Origin: Clostridia bacterium
Lineage (GTDB): Bacteria > Bacillota > Clostridia > Oscillospirales > Acutalibacteraceae
Length of the DNA stretch: 16,286 bases
Reading direction: 5' to 3'
Assembly (NCBI GenBank): GCA_900768035.1
Contig: CAAGBH010000015.1
Span: 1 to 16,286, forward strand
Position numbers and translations under genes: made by a program. Of the stretch, positions 1 to 7,434 are shown one piece after another. Position 1 is the first letter of the stretch. Every line of letters begins with the position of its first letter. The notes below the pieces were generated by a model. It ran no database searches. It saw only the letters and a program-made list of their open reading frames with translations, and was not told the DNA's origin.

Positions 1-1
1 A

Positions 2-709
2 AAAGCAAAAATAATAAAAAACAAATCAGATTATACATTAAGACTTTATCTTAAAAAACAAGGCGGTTTTTACGGTTGGGACTGTCATTATAACAGTAAA
101 AATCAACTTGTGTTTGAATTTTTAAACCCTGCAAAAATCACAACCGCCGATAATGATTACGGAGTAAATCTTACAGGGGTTAAAATTTTAATAGATGTAG
201 GTCACGGCGGTAAAGACGGCGGTGCAGTTAAAAACGGCTTATCCGAGGCCGCTATCAACCTTTCACTCGCAAAAAAGATAGCAAAAGAATTAAATAAGAC
301 GGGCGCCAAGGTTTATTTCACAAGAACTAATAACAAAACTTCCTCTACCGATACAAAAATCAAAATGTTAAAAACGCTCAAACCCAACTACTGCTTAGCG
401 ATACACCACGACTATAATAATTATGCTTCGCTTAACGGATTCGGCGCATACTATTATTACCCGTTTTCAAAAAAGGCCGCTGAATTTGTGCTTGACAATA
501 CTTTCAATACAGGCATTTATAAAAATAAAACTTTTAGATGGCATTATTATTTTACAGGCAGAACAAGTGTGTGTCCCGTAGTTTTAACCGAAAACGGTTA
601 TCTTTCTAATTCTTACGACTATAACCGCATAATATCTGACTCTAAAAATACACAAAAAGCAAAGGCAATAACAAAAGGTATAGTGGAATATTTTGTTTCT
701 ATTCAGTAA
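2..709 (+). CDS. N-acetylmuramoyl-L-alanine amidase (Amidase_3), 5' end outside window
   Basis: Zinc-dependent peptidoglycan hydrolase that cuts the bond between N-acetylmuramic acid and L-alanine of the stem peptide, acting in the cell wall. The reading frame is open from base 2, so the gene starts before the window; a GTG at 110 is not a credible start because the frame upstream is coding-like (GGFYGWDCHYNSKNQLVFEF, a segment that often precedes the catalytic domain). Counting from the GTG, the Amidase_3 motifs are ILIDVGHGGKDGG (His32), LSEAAINLSLA (Glu46), AIHHDYN (His99, in place of the usual SIHAN) and VLTENGYLSN (Glu161, catalytic acid). These are the three zinc ligands and the general base/acid of the family. 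The missing N-terminus could carry a signal peptide and wall-binding repeats. Family assignment is firm; the precise biological role (growth, separation, sporulation) cannot be told. Confidence 0.9.
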   Translation, partial: KAKIIKNKSDYTLRLYLKKQGGFYGWDCHYNSKNQLVFEFLNPAKITTADNDYGVNLTGVKILIDVGHGGKDGGAVKNGLSEAAINLSLAKKIAKELNKTGAKVYFTRTNNKTSSTDTKIKMLKTLKPNYCLAIHHDYNNYASLNGFGAYYYYPFSKKAAEFVLDNTFNTGIYKNKTFRWHYYFTGRTSVCPVVLTENGYLSNSYDYNRIISDSKNTQKAKAITKGIVEYFVSIQ

Positions 710-713
710 TACC

Positions 714-742
714 TTGAATTGTATCAAAATTTGTTATATAAT
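714..742 (+). promoter_or_regulatory. Sigma-A promoter of the yhaM-trmK-rqcH operon
   Basis: TTGAAT at 714-719 and TATAAT at 737-742 are separated by 17 bases. It lies just after the amidase stop and about 30 bases before the exoribonuclease start, so it would give a short leader with the ribosome site AAAGGGTGAG. Confidence 0.7.
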
Positions 743-773
743 ATTATAGAAAATCATAGCAAAGGGTGAGAAT

Positions 774-1745
774 ATGAACTTTACACCTATTGACAATAAC
801 GGTCTGTCCGAAGGTTTTTGCATAATCAAAAGCATAGACAAAAAAACCTCTTCAAAGGGTGACAGTTACCTCGATATAACTTTGGGCGACAGTGACGGCG
901 AAATCAACGCTAAACTCTGGCGTTACAACCCTGCCGTTCACGGAGAGTATGATGTCAACCAGATTGTAAAAGTCAGGGGCACTATTTCACAGTATAACGG
1001 CGCTGACCAATTAAGAGTTGAACGCATACGACTGGCTCTTCCCGAAGATAATGTTAAAACAGAAGATTTTGTTAAAACAGCAGATTATTCGGGCGAAGAA
1101 ATGTTTAACGAGTTATTAGGCATTGCTCAAAACTTCACCGATAACGATTTGAAAGCCATTGTTACCGAAATTTTAAAGGATAACCGCTTAAAACTTCTCT
1201 ATTGGCCGGCCGCATTTAAACTTCATCACGCTGTACGTGGCGGACTTCTTTTACATACACTTTCCATTGTTCGTTTGGCGCAGAGTGTGTGTCAGATTTA
1301 TCCGTTTATCGACAGTGAACTTTTAATAGCAGGCGCAATCTTGCACGATATCGCAAAACTTTGCGAATTTGAAGTGGCCGAAACAGGCATTGCCTCAGGC
1401 TATTCAATAGAGGGGAATTTATTAGGACATCTTGCAATGGGAGCAATGGTAATCCAAAGATATGCTGAAAAACTCGGTATTACCAGTCAGGTTCCGATGC
1501 TTTTGGAGCATATGGTTTTATCGCACCACGGCGAGCCTGAATTTGGTGCGGCGGTAAGACCGTCCTTTATTGAGGCAGAAATGCTTTCCGAACTCGACTT
1601 AATGGATTCAAGAGTTTATGAAATGAAAGAGGCCGTTAGTTCCACAAATGCTAATGAATTTTCAGGAAAACTTTGGGCTATGGATAACCGAAAACTCTTT
1701 AACCATAACCGCAAGGATTTAAACACACCAACAAAACTATTTTAA
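774..1745 (+). CDS. yhaM: 3'-5' exoribonuclease YhaM family (OB-fold plus HD domain)
   Basis: Cytoplasmic enzyme that degrades or trims RNA (and single-stranded DNA in the B. subtilis relative) from the 3' end. The order of domains is typical: an OB nucleic-acid-binding fold at about residues 15-90, then an HD phosphohydrolase domain at about 140-290. Visible HD metal-site motifs are GGLLLHTLSI (His161), AILHDIAKL (His191-Asp192), LGHL (His219), LSHHGE (His251-His252) and ELDLMDSR (Asp275). The length of 323 aa agrees with the family. It follows its own promoter and begins the housekeeping operon, with a 21-base gap to the next gene. Confidence in the family is high; the symbol is by similarity of domain layout. 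Confidence 0.87.
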   Translation: MNFTPIDNNGLSEGFCIIKSIDKKTSSKGDSYLDITLGDSDGEINAKLWRYNPAVHGEYDVNQIVKVRGTISQYNGADQLRVERIRLALPEDNVKTEDFVKTADYSGEEMFNELLGIAQNFTDNDLKAIVTEILKDNRLKLLYWPAAFKLHHAVRGGLLLHTLSIVRLAQSVCQIYPFIDSELLIAGAILHDIAKLCEFEVAETGIASGYSIEGNLLGHLAMGAMVIQRYAEKLGITSQVPMLLEHMVLSHHGEPEFGAAVRPSFIEAEMLSELDLMDSRVYEMKEAVSSTNANEFSGKLWAMDNRKLFNHNRKDLNTPTKLF

Positions 1746-1766
1746 TAAAAGAAAGGACTTTTTATT

Positions 1767-1967
1767 ATGACTATTACAAAAGATATGCTTATAGGCGATG
1801 TGCTTGATATTGATACAGGCTGTGCTGAATACTTCTTTGAAATCGGTATGCACTGTCTCGGTTGCCCTGCTTCAAGAGGCGAAACTATCGAACAGGCTTG
1901 CCAGGTTCACGGTACTGACTGTGACGCTTTGGTTGCAAAACTTAACGCTTATTTTGAAAACAAATAA
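1767..1967 (+). CDS. DUF1858 small CxxC protein
   Basis: A 66-aa protein of the DUF1858 type, whose members share the pattern of a helical start (ITKDMLIGDVL), a hydrophobic centre and a HCLGCPAS motif. Here the cysteine pair is Cys30 and Cys33 within MHCLGCPASRGE, followed by ETIEQAC. The motif resembles that of hybrid-cluster-protein accessory domains and may bind a metal or act in redox chemistry, but no function is established. The ribosome site AAAGGA precedes the ATG. Its stop overlaps the start of trmK by one base, so the two are translationally coupled. Confidence 0.85.
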   Translation: MTITKDMLIGDVLDIDTGCAEYFFEIGMHCLGCPASRGETIEQACQVHGTDCDALVAKLNAYFENK

Positions 1968-2647
1968 TGAACAGTTTAAGTATTCGTCTTAAAACTATCG
2001 CTTCCCTTGTGCCCTTGGGCGCAAGGGTTTGTGATATTGGAACAGACCACGCCCGTCTTCCGATTTATTTAAAACAACAAAATATCGCAAAAACCGTAAT
2101 CGCTTGCGACCTTAATGAAAAACCGCTCGAGTTTGCCAAAAAGAATGTGGAAGAAAGTGGTATTTCCGATATAGAAATCCGTCTTGGCGACGGTCTTTCC
2201 CCCATTAAAGAAAACGAGGTTGACACTGTTATTATTGCAGGCCTTGGCGGTGAAGTGATTTCTGATATAATTTCAAAATGTAAATGGGTTAAAAATAACA
2301 ACATTAAACTTATTTTACAACCAACCACTTCGGCAGATTTTCTCAGAAGATTTTTAATATCAAACGGTTTTGAAATTTCAAAAGAAATTCCACTTTGTGA
2401 AAACAAAAAACTATACTCTATAATGGATATCACCTACACAGGATTAGAGAAAACCTATCCTCAGCATTATTTTTATGTGGGCGAAGTGAAACCCCAATCA
2501 ACCGACGGAATTTTATACATTAAAAAACAGCAAAAACGTGTTTTTGAATGTATGAATTCACTTGAAAATATCCCGACCAAACAAAAAGAATATGAACATT
2601 ATAAATCGGCATATTCTGGGATAGAAAAACTTTTAACGGAGAACTAA
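1967..2647 (+). CDS. trmK: tRNA (adenine(22)-N1)-methyltransferase TrmK
   Basis: S-adenosylmethionine-dependent methyltransferase that places m1A at position 22 of bacterial tRNAs. The Rossmann-fold motifs are clear: VCDIGTDHARLPIYL (residues 21-35, the SAM-binding loop with the family-typical GTDHA), ACDLNEKPL (46-54, ribose-binding acid), RLGDGLSPI (72-80) and IIAGLGGE (89-96). The C-terminal helical part contains the expected coiled stretch. Length of 226 aa is normal. The start overlaps the stop of the DUF1858 gene (TAATG) and there is no clear ribosome site, which suggests coupling by re-initiation. In many Firmicutes trmK is followed by a NIF3-family gene; here rqcH follows instead, 1 base away. 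Confidence 0.92.
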   Translation: MNSLSIRLKTIASLVPLGARVCDIGTDHARLPIYLKQQNIAKTVIACDLNEKPLEFAKKNVEESGISDIEIRLGDGLSPIKENEVDTVIIAGLGGEVISDIISKCKWVKNNNIKLILQPTTSADFLRRFLISNGFEISKEIPLCENKKLYSIMDITYTGLEKTYPQHYFYVGEVKPQSTDGILYIKKQQKRVFECMNSLENIPTKQKEYEHYKSAYSGIEKLLTEN

Positions 2648-2648
2648 A

Positions 2649-4295
2649 ATGGCATTTGACGGTGCATTTCTTTACAAAATAATAAGCGAACTTAAAACCG
2701 CTATCGACTGTCATGTCGATAAAATTTACCAACCCTCACGTGACGAGTTGGTCTTTTTGTTGCGCAAAAAAGGTTTTGTAAAGAAACTTTTAATCACCGC
2801 AAAATCAGGTTCAGCAAGGGTTCAGTTTACCGAAAATAAATATGAAAATCCCGCCACACCGCCAATGTTCTGTATGTTAATGCGCAAATATCTTTCAAGC
2901 GCAAGACTTCTTGATATCGTTCAGCCCGATTTAGAAAGGGTTGTTGTTTTTATTTTTTCTTCAACGAACGAAATGGGCGATGTTATAGAAATCCGTCTTG
3001 TTTGCGAACTTATCGGCAACAGCGCTAATATAATTTTAGTAGGCGCAAACGGTAAGATTATTGATTCTCTTAAACACAGCGATATTGAAAAATCTTCCCG
3101 TCTTATACTTCCCAATGCCACTTATCAGTATCCCGAAAAACAAGAAAAATTAAATCCACTTATCTGTGATATTGAAACTATCTTAAAAAGAGCAAGTACC
3201 GCTTCCCTTTTATCAGCAGTTGACGGTTTTTCACCGCTTATCTGCCGTGAAATTGAAAACGCCGATAATCTTGAAAATATTATTGATGACCTCAAAAACA
3301 ATATAAAACCCACCTTGGTTTTAACCCCTGATAATCAACCTTTTGAATTCAGTTTTACCGAAATTTCACAATACGGAAAATCATATAAAAATAAAATTTT
3401 TCCATCTTTTTCGGCATTGCTTGATGAATTTTATACCGCAAAAGAAAATATTGCACGCATTAATTCGAGCGCTAAAGATATCATAAAACTCATCACCAAT
3501 CTAAAAAACAGAACAGAAAAGAAATTGGTTTTAAGGCTTAATGATTTAAAAAAATGTCAAAACCGTGAACAACTCAGAATTTTCGGCGAACTTTTAAAGG
3601 CTAATCTTTACGCTATACCCAAAGGCAGTTCCTTTGCAGAAGTGCCGAATTACTATGACGAGAATATGGAAACTGTGAGAATTCCGCTTAATCCGTCTAT
3701 ATCACCGTCAGCCAATGCCAACAAATATTTTAAAGATTATAAAAAGACCTACACCGCCGAACAGACTCTGACCCAACTCACCATTAAAGACCGTGAGGAA
3801 CTTGTTTATTTTGAATCTGTCCTTGACAGTATAAGCCGTTGTTCTTCCTTGGCTGAACTTTCTGAAATTCGTGAAGAACTTTCAGATGCAGGTTATATTA
3901 AGCAAACCCAAAACCGCAAAAAATCAAAAACCGCTCCCGATTCTTTTAAAGAATTTCTCTCTTGCGAGGGATATAGGATTCTCGTCGGTAAAAATAATAA
4001 ACAAAACGATTACCTTACAACCGTTATGGCGTCTAAAAACGACCTGTGGTTTCATGTTAAGAATATTCCTGGCTCACACGTGATTGTAATGTGTAAGAGT
4101 GAAGAAGTATCAGAGGAAACTATTTTACAAGCCGCACTGCTTGCCGCTCAAAACTCAAAAGCCTCTAATTCTTCAAATGTTGCGGTAGACTATACCCCCA
4201 TTAAATATGTCAAAAAACCAAACGGTGCAAAACCCGGTATGGTTATCTATACCACTAATAAAACAATCTATGTAACACCAAAAGGAGAAAACTAA
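2649..4295 (+). CDS. rqcH: Ribosome quality control factor RqcH (NFACT family; fibronectin-binding-like)
   Basis: Bacterial NEMF/Rqc2 homologue that binds stalled 50S subunits carrying peptidyl-tRNA and adds a C-terminal alanine tail marking the chain for degradation. The 548-aa protein has the usual order: NFACT-N at about 1-220 (start MAFDGAFLYKIISEL; PPMFCMLMRKYLSSARLLDI), HhH region and coiled-coil at about 260-400, and the NFACT-R (DUF814) domain at about 440-545 with ASKNDLWFHVKNIPGSHV. The NFACT-N loop that holds the Asp-Arg pair in B. subtilis reads DLERVV here, so Asp appears replaced by Glu96 before Arg97. The ribosome site GGAG lies inside the end of trmK. Older annotations call this a fibronectin-binding protein. 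Confidence 0.92.
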   Translation: MAFDGAFLYKIISELKTAIDCHVDKIYQPSRDELVFLLRKKGFVKKLLITAKSGSARVQFTENKYENPATPPMFCMLMRKYLSSARLLDIVQPDLERVVVFIFSSTNEMGDVIEIRLVCELIGNSANIILVGANGKIIDSLKHSDIEKSSRLILPNATYQYPEKQEKLNPLICDIETILKRASTASLLSAVDGFSPLICREIENADNLENIIDDLKNNIKPTLVLTPDNQPFEFSFTEISQYGKSYKNKIFPSFSALLDEFYTAKENIARINSSAKDIIKLITNLKNRTEKKLVLRLNDLKKCQNREQLRIFGELLKANLYAIPKGSSFAEVPNYYDENMETVRIPLNPSISPSANANKYFKDYKKTYTAEQTLTQLTIKDREELVYFESVLDSISRCSSLAELSEIREELSDAGYIKQTQNRKKSKTAPDSFKEFLSCEGYRILVGKNNKQNDYLTTVMASKNDLWFHVKNIPGSHVIVMCKSEEVSEETILQAALLAAQNSKASNSSNVAVDYTPIKYVKKPNGAKPGMVIYTTNKTIYVTPKGEN

Positions 4296-5069
4296 ATGAA
4301 TATCGGTATTTCCACCGCATCATTTTATCCGCTTGAAACCGAGATTGCTTTAGAACAAATCGGCAAATCAGGTGTCACAACAACAGAAATTTTCTTCAAC
4401 GCCGAAAGCGAACTTAAACCCGCTTTTATTGATATGTTAAAGGATATTCAAAATGAATACAGTTTAAATATACCATCAATTCACCCCACTATGTCGCTTG
4501 CGGAATCCTTTATGATTTTTTCGGAATATGAGCGCCGATTCCACGAATCGCTCTATAAATTTGCCCGTTATTCCGAAATCGCGGCAGAACTTGGCGCAAA
4601 ATATATTATTTTACACGGCGGGAAACCGAACGGACTTTTGTCTGACGAGGAATACTGCGAACGTTATATGGCGCTGAACGCCGAGACACAGAAAAACGGC
4701 GTAACCGTTTTACAGGAAAACGTTGTGTGCTTCCGTGCAGGTGATATAGAATTTTTACGCTCGATGCGTGATATTTTGCAAGACGATGCGAAGTTCTGCC
4801 TTGATATAAAACAATCCGTCCGTTGCGGATATAATCCCTTCGATTTAATCGAAGAGTTTTCAGATAATATCAAACACTGTCATATAAGTGACCATTCTAT
4901 TGCAAGCGATTGTCTGCTCCCTTTAAATGGGAAATTTGATTTTAAACAACTTTTCAATATTTTAAAAGACAAAGGCTATAACGGAGCGTTTATAATCGAA
5001 GTTTATAACAATTCTTACAAAGAATATGAAGAAATTTTTAATTCCTATAAAAAATTAACAAAAATATAA
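4296..5069 (+). CDS. Sugar phosphate isomerase/epimerase-like TIM-barrel protein
   Basis: Member of the xylose-isomerase-like/AP-endonuclease-2 TIM-barrel family, which isomerises or epimerises sugars, inosose or keto-acids with a divalent metal. The four metal-ligand positions can be seen: Glu141 in VLQENVV, Asp170 in FCLDIKQ, His196 in KHCHISDH and Glu235 in FIIEVYNN; His107 in IILHGGKP is also typical. Length of 257 aa fits. It starts directly after rqcH with the ribosome site AAAGGAG and closes the operon; no hairpin terminator is visible after it. The substrate cannot be named from sequence. Endonuclease IV activity is less likely because the stronger Nfo motifs are absent. Confidence 0.8.
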   Translation: MNIGISTASFYPLETEIALEQIGKSGVTTTEIFFNAESELKPAFIDMLKDIQNEYSLNIPSIHPTMSLAESFMIFSEYERRFHESLYKFARYSEIAAELGAKYIILHGGKPNGLLSDEEYCERYMALNAETQKNGVTVLQENVVCFRAGDIEFLRSMRDILQDDAKFCLDIKQSVRCGYNPFDLIEEFSDNIKHCHISDHSIASDCLLPLNGKFDFKQLFNILKDKGYNGAFIIEVYNNSYKEYEEIFNSYKKLTKI

Positions 5070-5079
5070 TAATTTACAC

Positions 5080-5108
5080 TTGCATAATTGCCTCAAAAGA
5101 GGTATAAT
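5080..5108 (+). promoter_or_regulatory. Promoter of the tyrosine-kinase module, with a palindrome in the spacer
   Basis: TTGCAT (5080-5085) and TATAAT (5103-5108) are 17 bases apart. The perfect dyad CCTCAAAAGAGG (5091-5102) fills the spacer up to the -10 box, so it could be an operator. A leader of about 45 bases follows. Confidence 0.6.
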
Positions 5109-5158
5109 GGCTTTTGGAATGTTTAAAGCTTTCACAACTTTAAGAAAAGAGGAATATC

Positions 5159-5914
5159 GTGAATAATTTTTCAATTTATTATATTGTCCGACTTTTTTTG
5201 AGACATATGTTCATTATTATTTTATCTGCTATTCTGTTTGGTGTTGCCACATTTACTTACTGTGAGTTTCACCTGGAAGAAAAGTATGCCGCAACAGGTT
5301 CTGTTCTCGTAACAAACGGCGGTATTATAGATGTTATGATAACTGAAGACGAAATCAAACAAGGCAATGTCAACAATACCGATATTGCTGCTTCAATAAA
5401 TCTTTTGACCACCGTTAAAGACATTCTCAAAACCAACGATATTTACAAACAGTTATCAGATAAACTCGAAGGTAAATATACATATTCTCAGCTTAAAGGT
5501 TTTGCCACTGTCAGCAAGAGAGAAGATCATTCTTTATTTATAGATGTTAAATTTGAATTAAATGACCGTGAGGAAGCAATTAATATAACTAATATGTTCC
5601 TGTCATTGACACCCGAATATATCAGTAAGTTTATCCCTCACTCGTCTTCAACGGTTGTTACAACGGTTGATACTGCATCAAAAACATATCCGAAAACTGC
5701 AACATCGACTATGTTTGCCATGATAATCGGCGCTGTTTTATCCTTTGTAATTATTTATATAATCTCTTTCACAAATATCACAATCCAATGTGAAGATGAT
5801 TTTAAAGACCGTTATGATATCCCTGTTTTAGGCGATATCCCCGATTTCACAAACGCTAAGAGCGAAAAGTATTATAAATTATATTACAAAGGGGGTTCTT
5901 ATTATGGCCGTTAG
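5159..5914 (+). CDS. Chain-length determinant/tyrosine-kinase modulator (Wzz, YveK/CapA type)
   Basis: Membrane partner that activates a cytoplasmic BY-kinase and helps set the length of exported polysaccharides. It has a first membrane helix at about residues 10-33 (FLRHMFIIILSAILFGVATF), an extracellular domain starting with EEKYAATGSVLVTN, a second helix at about 183-205 (FAMIIGAVLSFVIIYIISF), and a short cytoplasmic tail that ends in VLGDIPDF. This is the Wzz domain order, and 251 aa is the usual length of the split Firmicutes type. The start is GTG with ribosome site AAGAGG. Odd point: the final 14 residues contain six tyrosines in three pairs (YYKLYYKGGSYYGR), much like the tyrosine tail of the kinase encoded next. 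Its end overlaps the kinase start by 11 bases. Confidence 0.87.
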   Translation: MNNFSIYYIVRLFLRHMFIIILSAILFGVATFTYCEFHLEEKYAATGSVLVTNGGIIDVMITEDEIKQGNVNNTDIAASINLLTTVKDILKTNDIYKQLSDKLEGKYTYSQLKGFATVSKREDHSLFIDVKFELNDREEAINITNMFLSLTPEYISKFIPHSSSTVVTTVDTASKTYPKTATSTMFAMIIGAVLSFVIIYIISFTNITIQCEDDFKDRYDIPVLGDIPDFTNAKSEKYYKLYYKGGSYYGR

Positions 5915-6647
5915 TCTTAAAAAGAAATCTACCAGCGAAAAACTAATAACACCTGAAACCCAAAACAAAATCCCCTTTTCGATTATCGAATCATATAAGA
6001 ACATAAGAACCAATCTTATTTCTGTATTATCAAAGATCGACGGAAAGGTTTTAGCAATATCAAGCCCTAACGCTTCGGAAGGTAAATCAACCACCTCGGT
6101 CAATATCGCCATCACTATGTCACAACTTAATAAGAAAACTCTTATTTTAGATGCTGACTCAAGAAGACCTACCATTCATAAAAAAATGAAGATTGATAAC
6201 TCAAAAGGCTGTATGAATATTCTCGCAGGTGAAGTCTCTGTTGATGATGCAATCCAACACTATAATACATTCTTGGATGTTCTCCCTGCCGGAACAAAGG
6301 TTAAAAACCCTTCTGAATTATTCAGTTCTGAAAACTTTGACAATATGCTTGAAGAACTCAAGGACCGTTACGATTATATTATCCTTGATACACCTCCTGT
6401 TAACCCTGTATCTGATGCTTTGGTAATCGCCCAGAAGTGCGAAGCGATTATATTGGTAATCCGTGCTTCTGTTACAACTTATGATTCCTTTGAACGTGCT
6501 TACGAAAGCCTTAAAGTGCTTGATGTTAATCTTGACGGTGTTATCATTAACGGTTCTGATATCAGACCGAAATATTACTATAAAGGTAAATACAATTACT
6601 ACCGTTACTCAAACAATTATTACGGAAGAAATGACAGACATTATTAA
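5904..6647 (+). CDS. Bacterial tyrosine kinase (CpsD/CapB/YwqD family)
   Basis: Cytoplasmic BY-kinase that phosphorylates its own C-terminal tyrosines and other proteins, usually controlling capsule or exopolysaccharide export. The P-loop motifs are complete: Walker A SSPNASEGKST (residues 53-63, Lys61), Walker A' TLILDADSRRP (79-89) and Walker B YIILDTPPV (158-166). The RxxR-like oligomer motif region ESYKNIRTNL is at 29-38. The tail from 224 has ten tyrosines, the autophosphorylation cluster. The start ATG at 5904 has the ribosome site AAAGGGGG within the modulator gene and an 11-base overlap, so partners are made in balance. 247 aa is normal for the two-gene arrangement. Confidence 0.92.
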   Translation: MAVSLKKKSTSEKLITPETQNKIPFSIIESYKNIRTNLISVLSKIDGKVLAISSPNASEGKSTTSVNIAITMSQLNKKTLILDADSRRPTIHKKMKIDNSKGCMNILAGEVSVDDAIQHYNTFLDVLPAGTKVKNPSELFSSENFDNMLEELKDRYDYIILDTPPVNPVSDALVIAQKCEAIILVIRASVTTYDSFERAYESLKVLDVNLDGVIINGSDIRPKYYYKGKYNYYRYSNNYYGRNDRHY

Positions 6648-6649
6648 GC

Positions 6650-6680
6650 AAAAAGCGGGAGATTGTATCTCTCGCTTTTT
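6650..6680 (+). terminator. Intercistronic hairpin (attenuator-like terminator)
   Basis: A 14-bp stem (6650-6663 with 6667-6680, one G-U pair, loop TGT) starts 3 bases after the kinase stop and ends in five T. The ribosome site of the phosphatase follows within ten bases. It probably cuts downstream transcription only partly. Confidence 0.65.
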
Positions 6681-6696
6681 GAATTGAGGTGATTTT

Positions 6697-7434
6697 TTGC
6701 TTTTTGATATTCATTCGCATATACTGCCCAATGTTGATGACGGCGCCAAAAATATTGAAGAATCCATATCCCTTTTAAGCGTAATGCGTTCTCAAGGCAT
6801 CACTGACGTCATTGCCACGCCGCATTTTTATCCTCATCTCGACAGTCTTGAAAACTTCAAGCAAAAAACAACCGCAGCCTTTGACCTTTTAAGTGAAACT
6901 ATAAAAGACAAAGATTTCCCGAATATTTATTTAGGTTGTGAAATACTATATTACAGCGGTATAAGCAAAGTTTCTGCTGTGAAAAATTTCACGCTTAATA
7001 ATTCAAATTACATTTTGCTTGAACTTAACCCTTATTTAATCAACCGCACCTTGCAAAGCGAACTTTTGTATTTGCGTGATACAGTAGGATTGATACCGAT
7101 TATACCCCATATTGAACGCTATTATAAAGCAAAAGGATATAAAAAATTCATTGAGTTTGTAAAAGAAAATAATATATTAACTCAGGTTAATGCAACATCG
7201 TTTTTCAGCAAGAGATATAATAAAACCTTAGAAAAACTCATAACAGAAAACATCACAACCTTTATCGGTACTGACAGCCACTCTCTTGAGAAGCGTCCGC
7301 CGCTTATGAAATTGGCTTTAGAATATATTAAAGACACCTTCGGCGATGAATATAAAACAAGGCTCATTGAAAATAATAATAATCTTTTCAAACTAATTAT
7401 TGCAAAGGGACCTGCTTTTTATGATTTCAAATAA
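6697..7434 (+). CDS. PHP-type protein tyrosine phosphatase (CpsB/CapC/YwqE family)
   Basis: Metal-dependent phosphatase that removes phosphate from the tyrosine kinase and its targets, closing the BY-kinase cycle. The PHP-fold ligands are visible: DIHSHILPNVDDGA (His6, His8, Asp14), IATPHFYPHL (His43), CEILY (Glu82), PHIERY (His138) and GTDSHS (Asp193, His195). Length of 245 aa is typical. The start is TTG with ribosome site TGAGGTGA, the first codon giving MLFDIHSHIL, which aligns with the family start. It lies behind an intercistronic hairpin, so it may be made at a lower level than the kinase. Its end overlaps pgeF by 14 bases. Confidence 0.9.
   Translation: MLFDIHSHILPNVDDGAKNIEESISLLSVMRSQGITDVIATPHFYPHLDSLENFKQKTTAAFDLLSETIKDKDFPNIYLGCEILYYSGISKVSAVKNFTLNNSNYILLELNPYLINRTLQSELLYLRDTVGLIPIIPHIERYYKAKGYKKFIEFVKENNILTQVNATSFFSKRYNKTLEKLITENITTFIGTDSHSLEKRPPLMKLALEYIKDTFGDEYKTRLIENNNNLFKLIIAKGPAFYDFK

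Noticed and set aside
7400..7420. TTG start for pgeF at 7400
   Set aside because: The ribosome site AAAGGGA lies after this codon and suits the ATG at 7421; the extra residues are not family-like.
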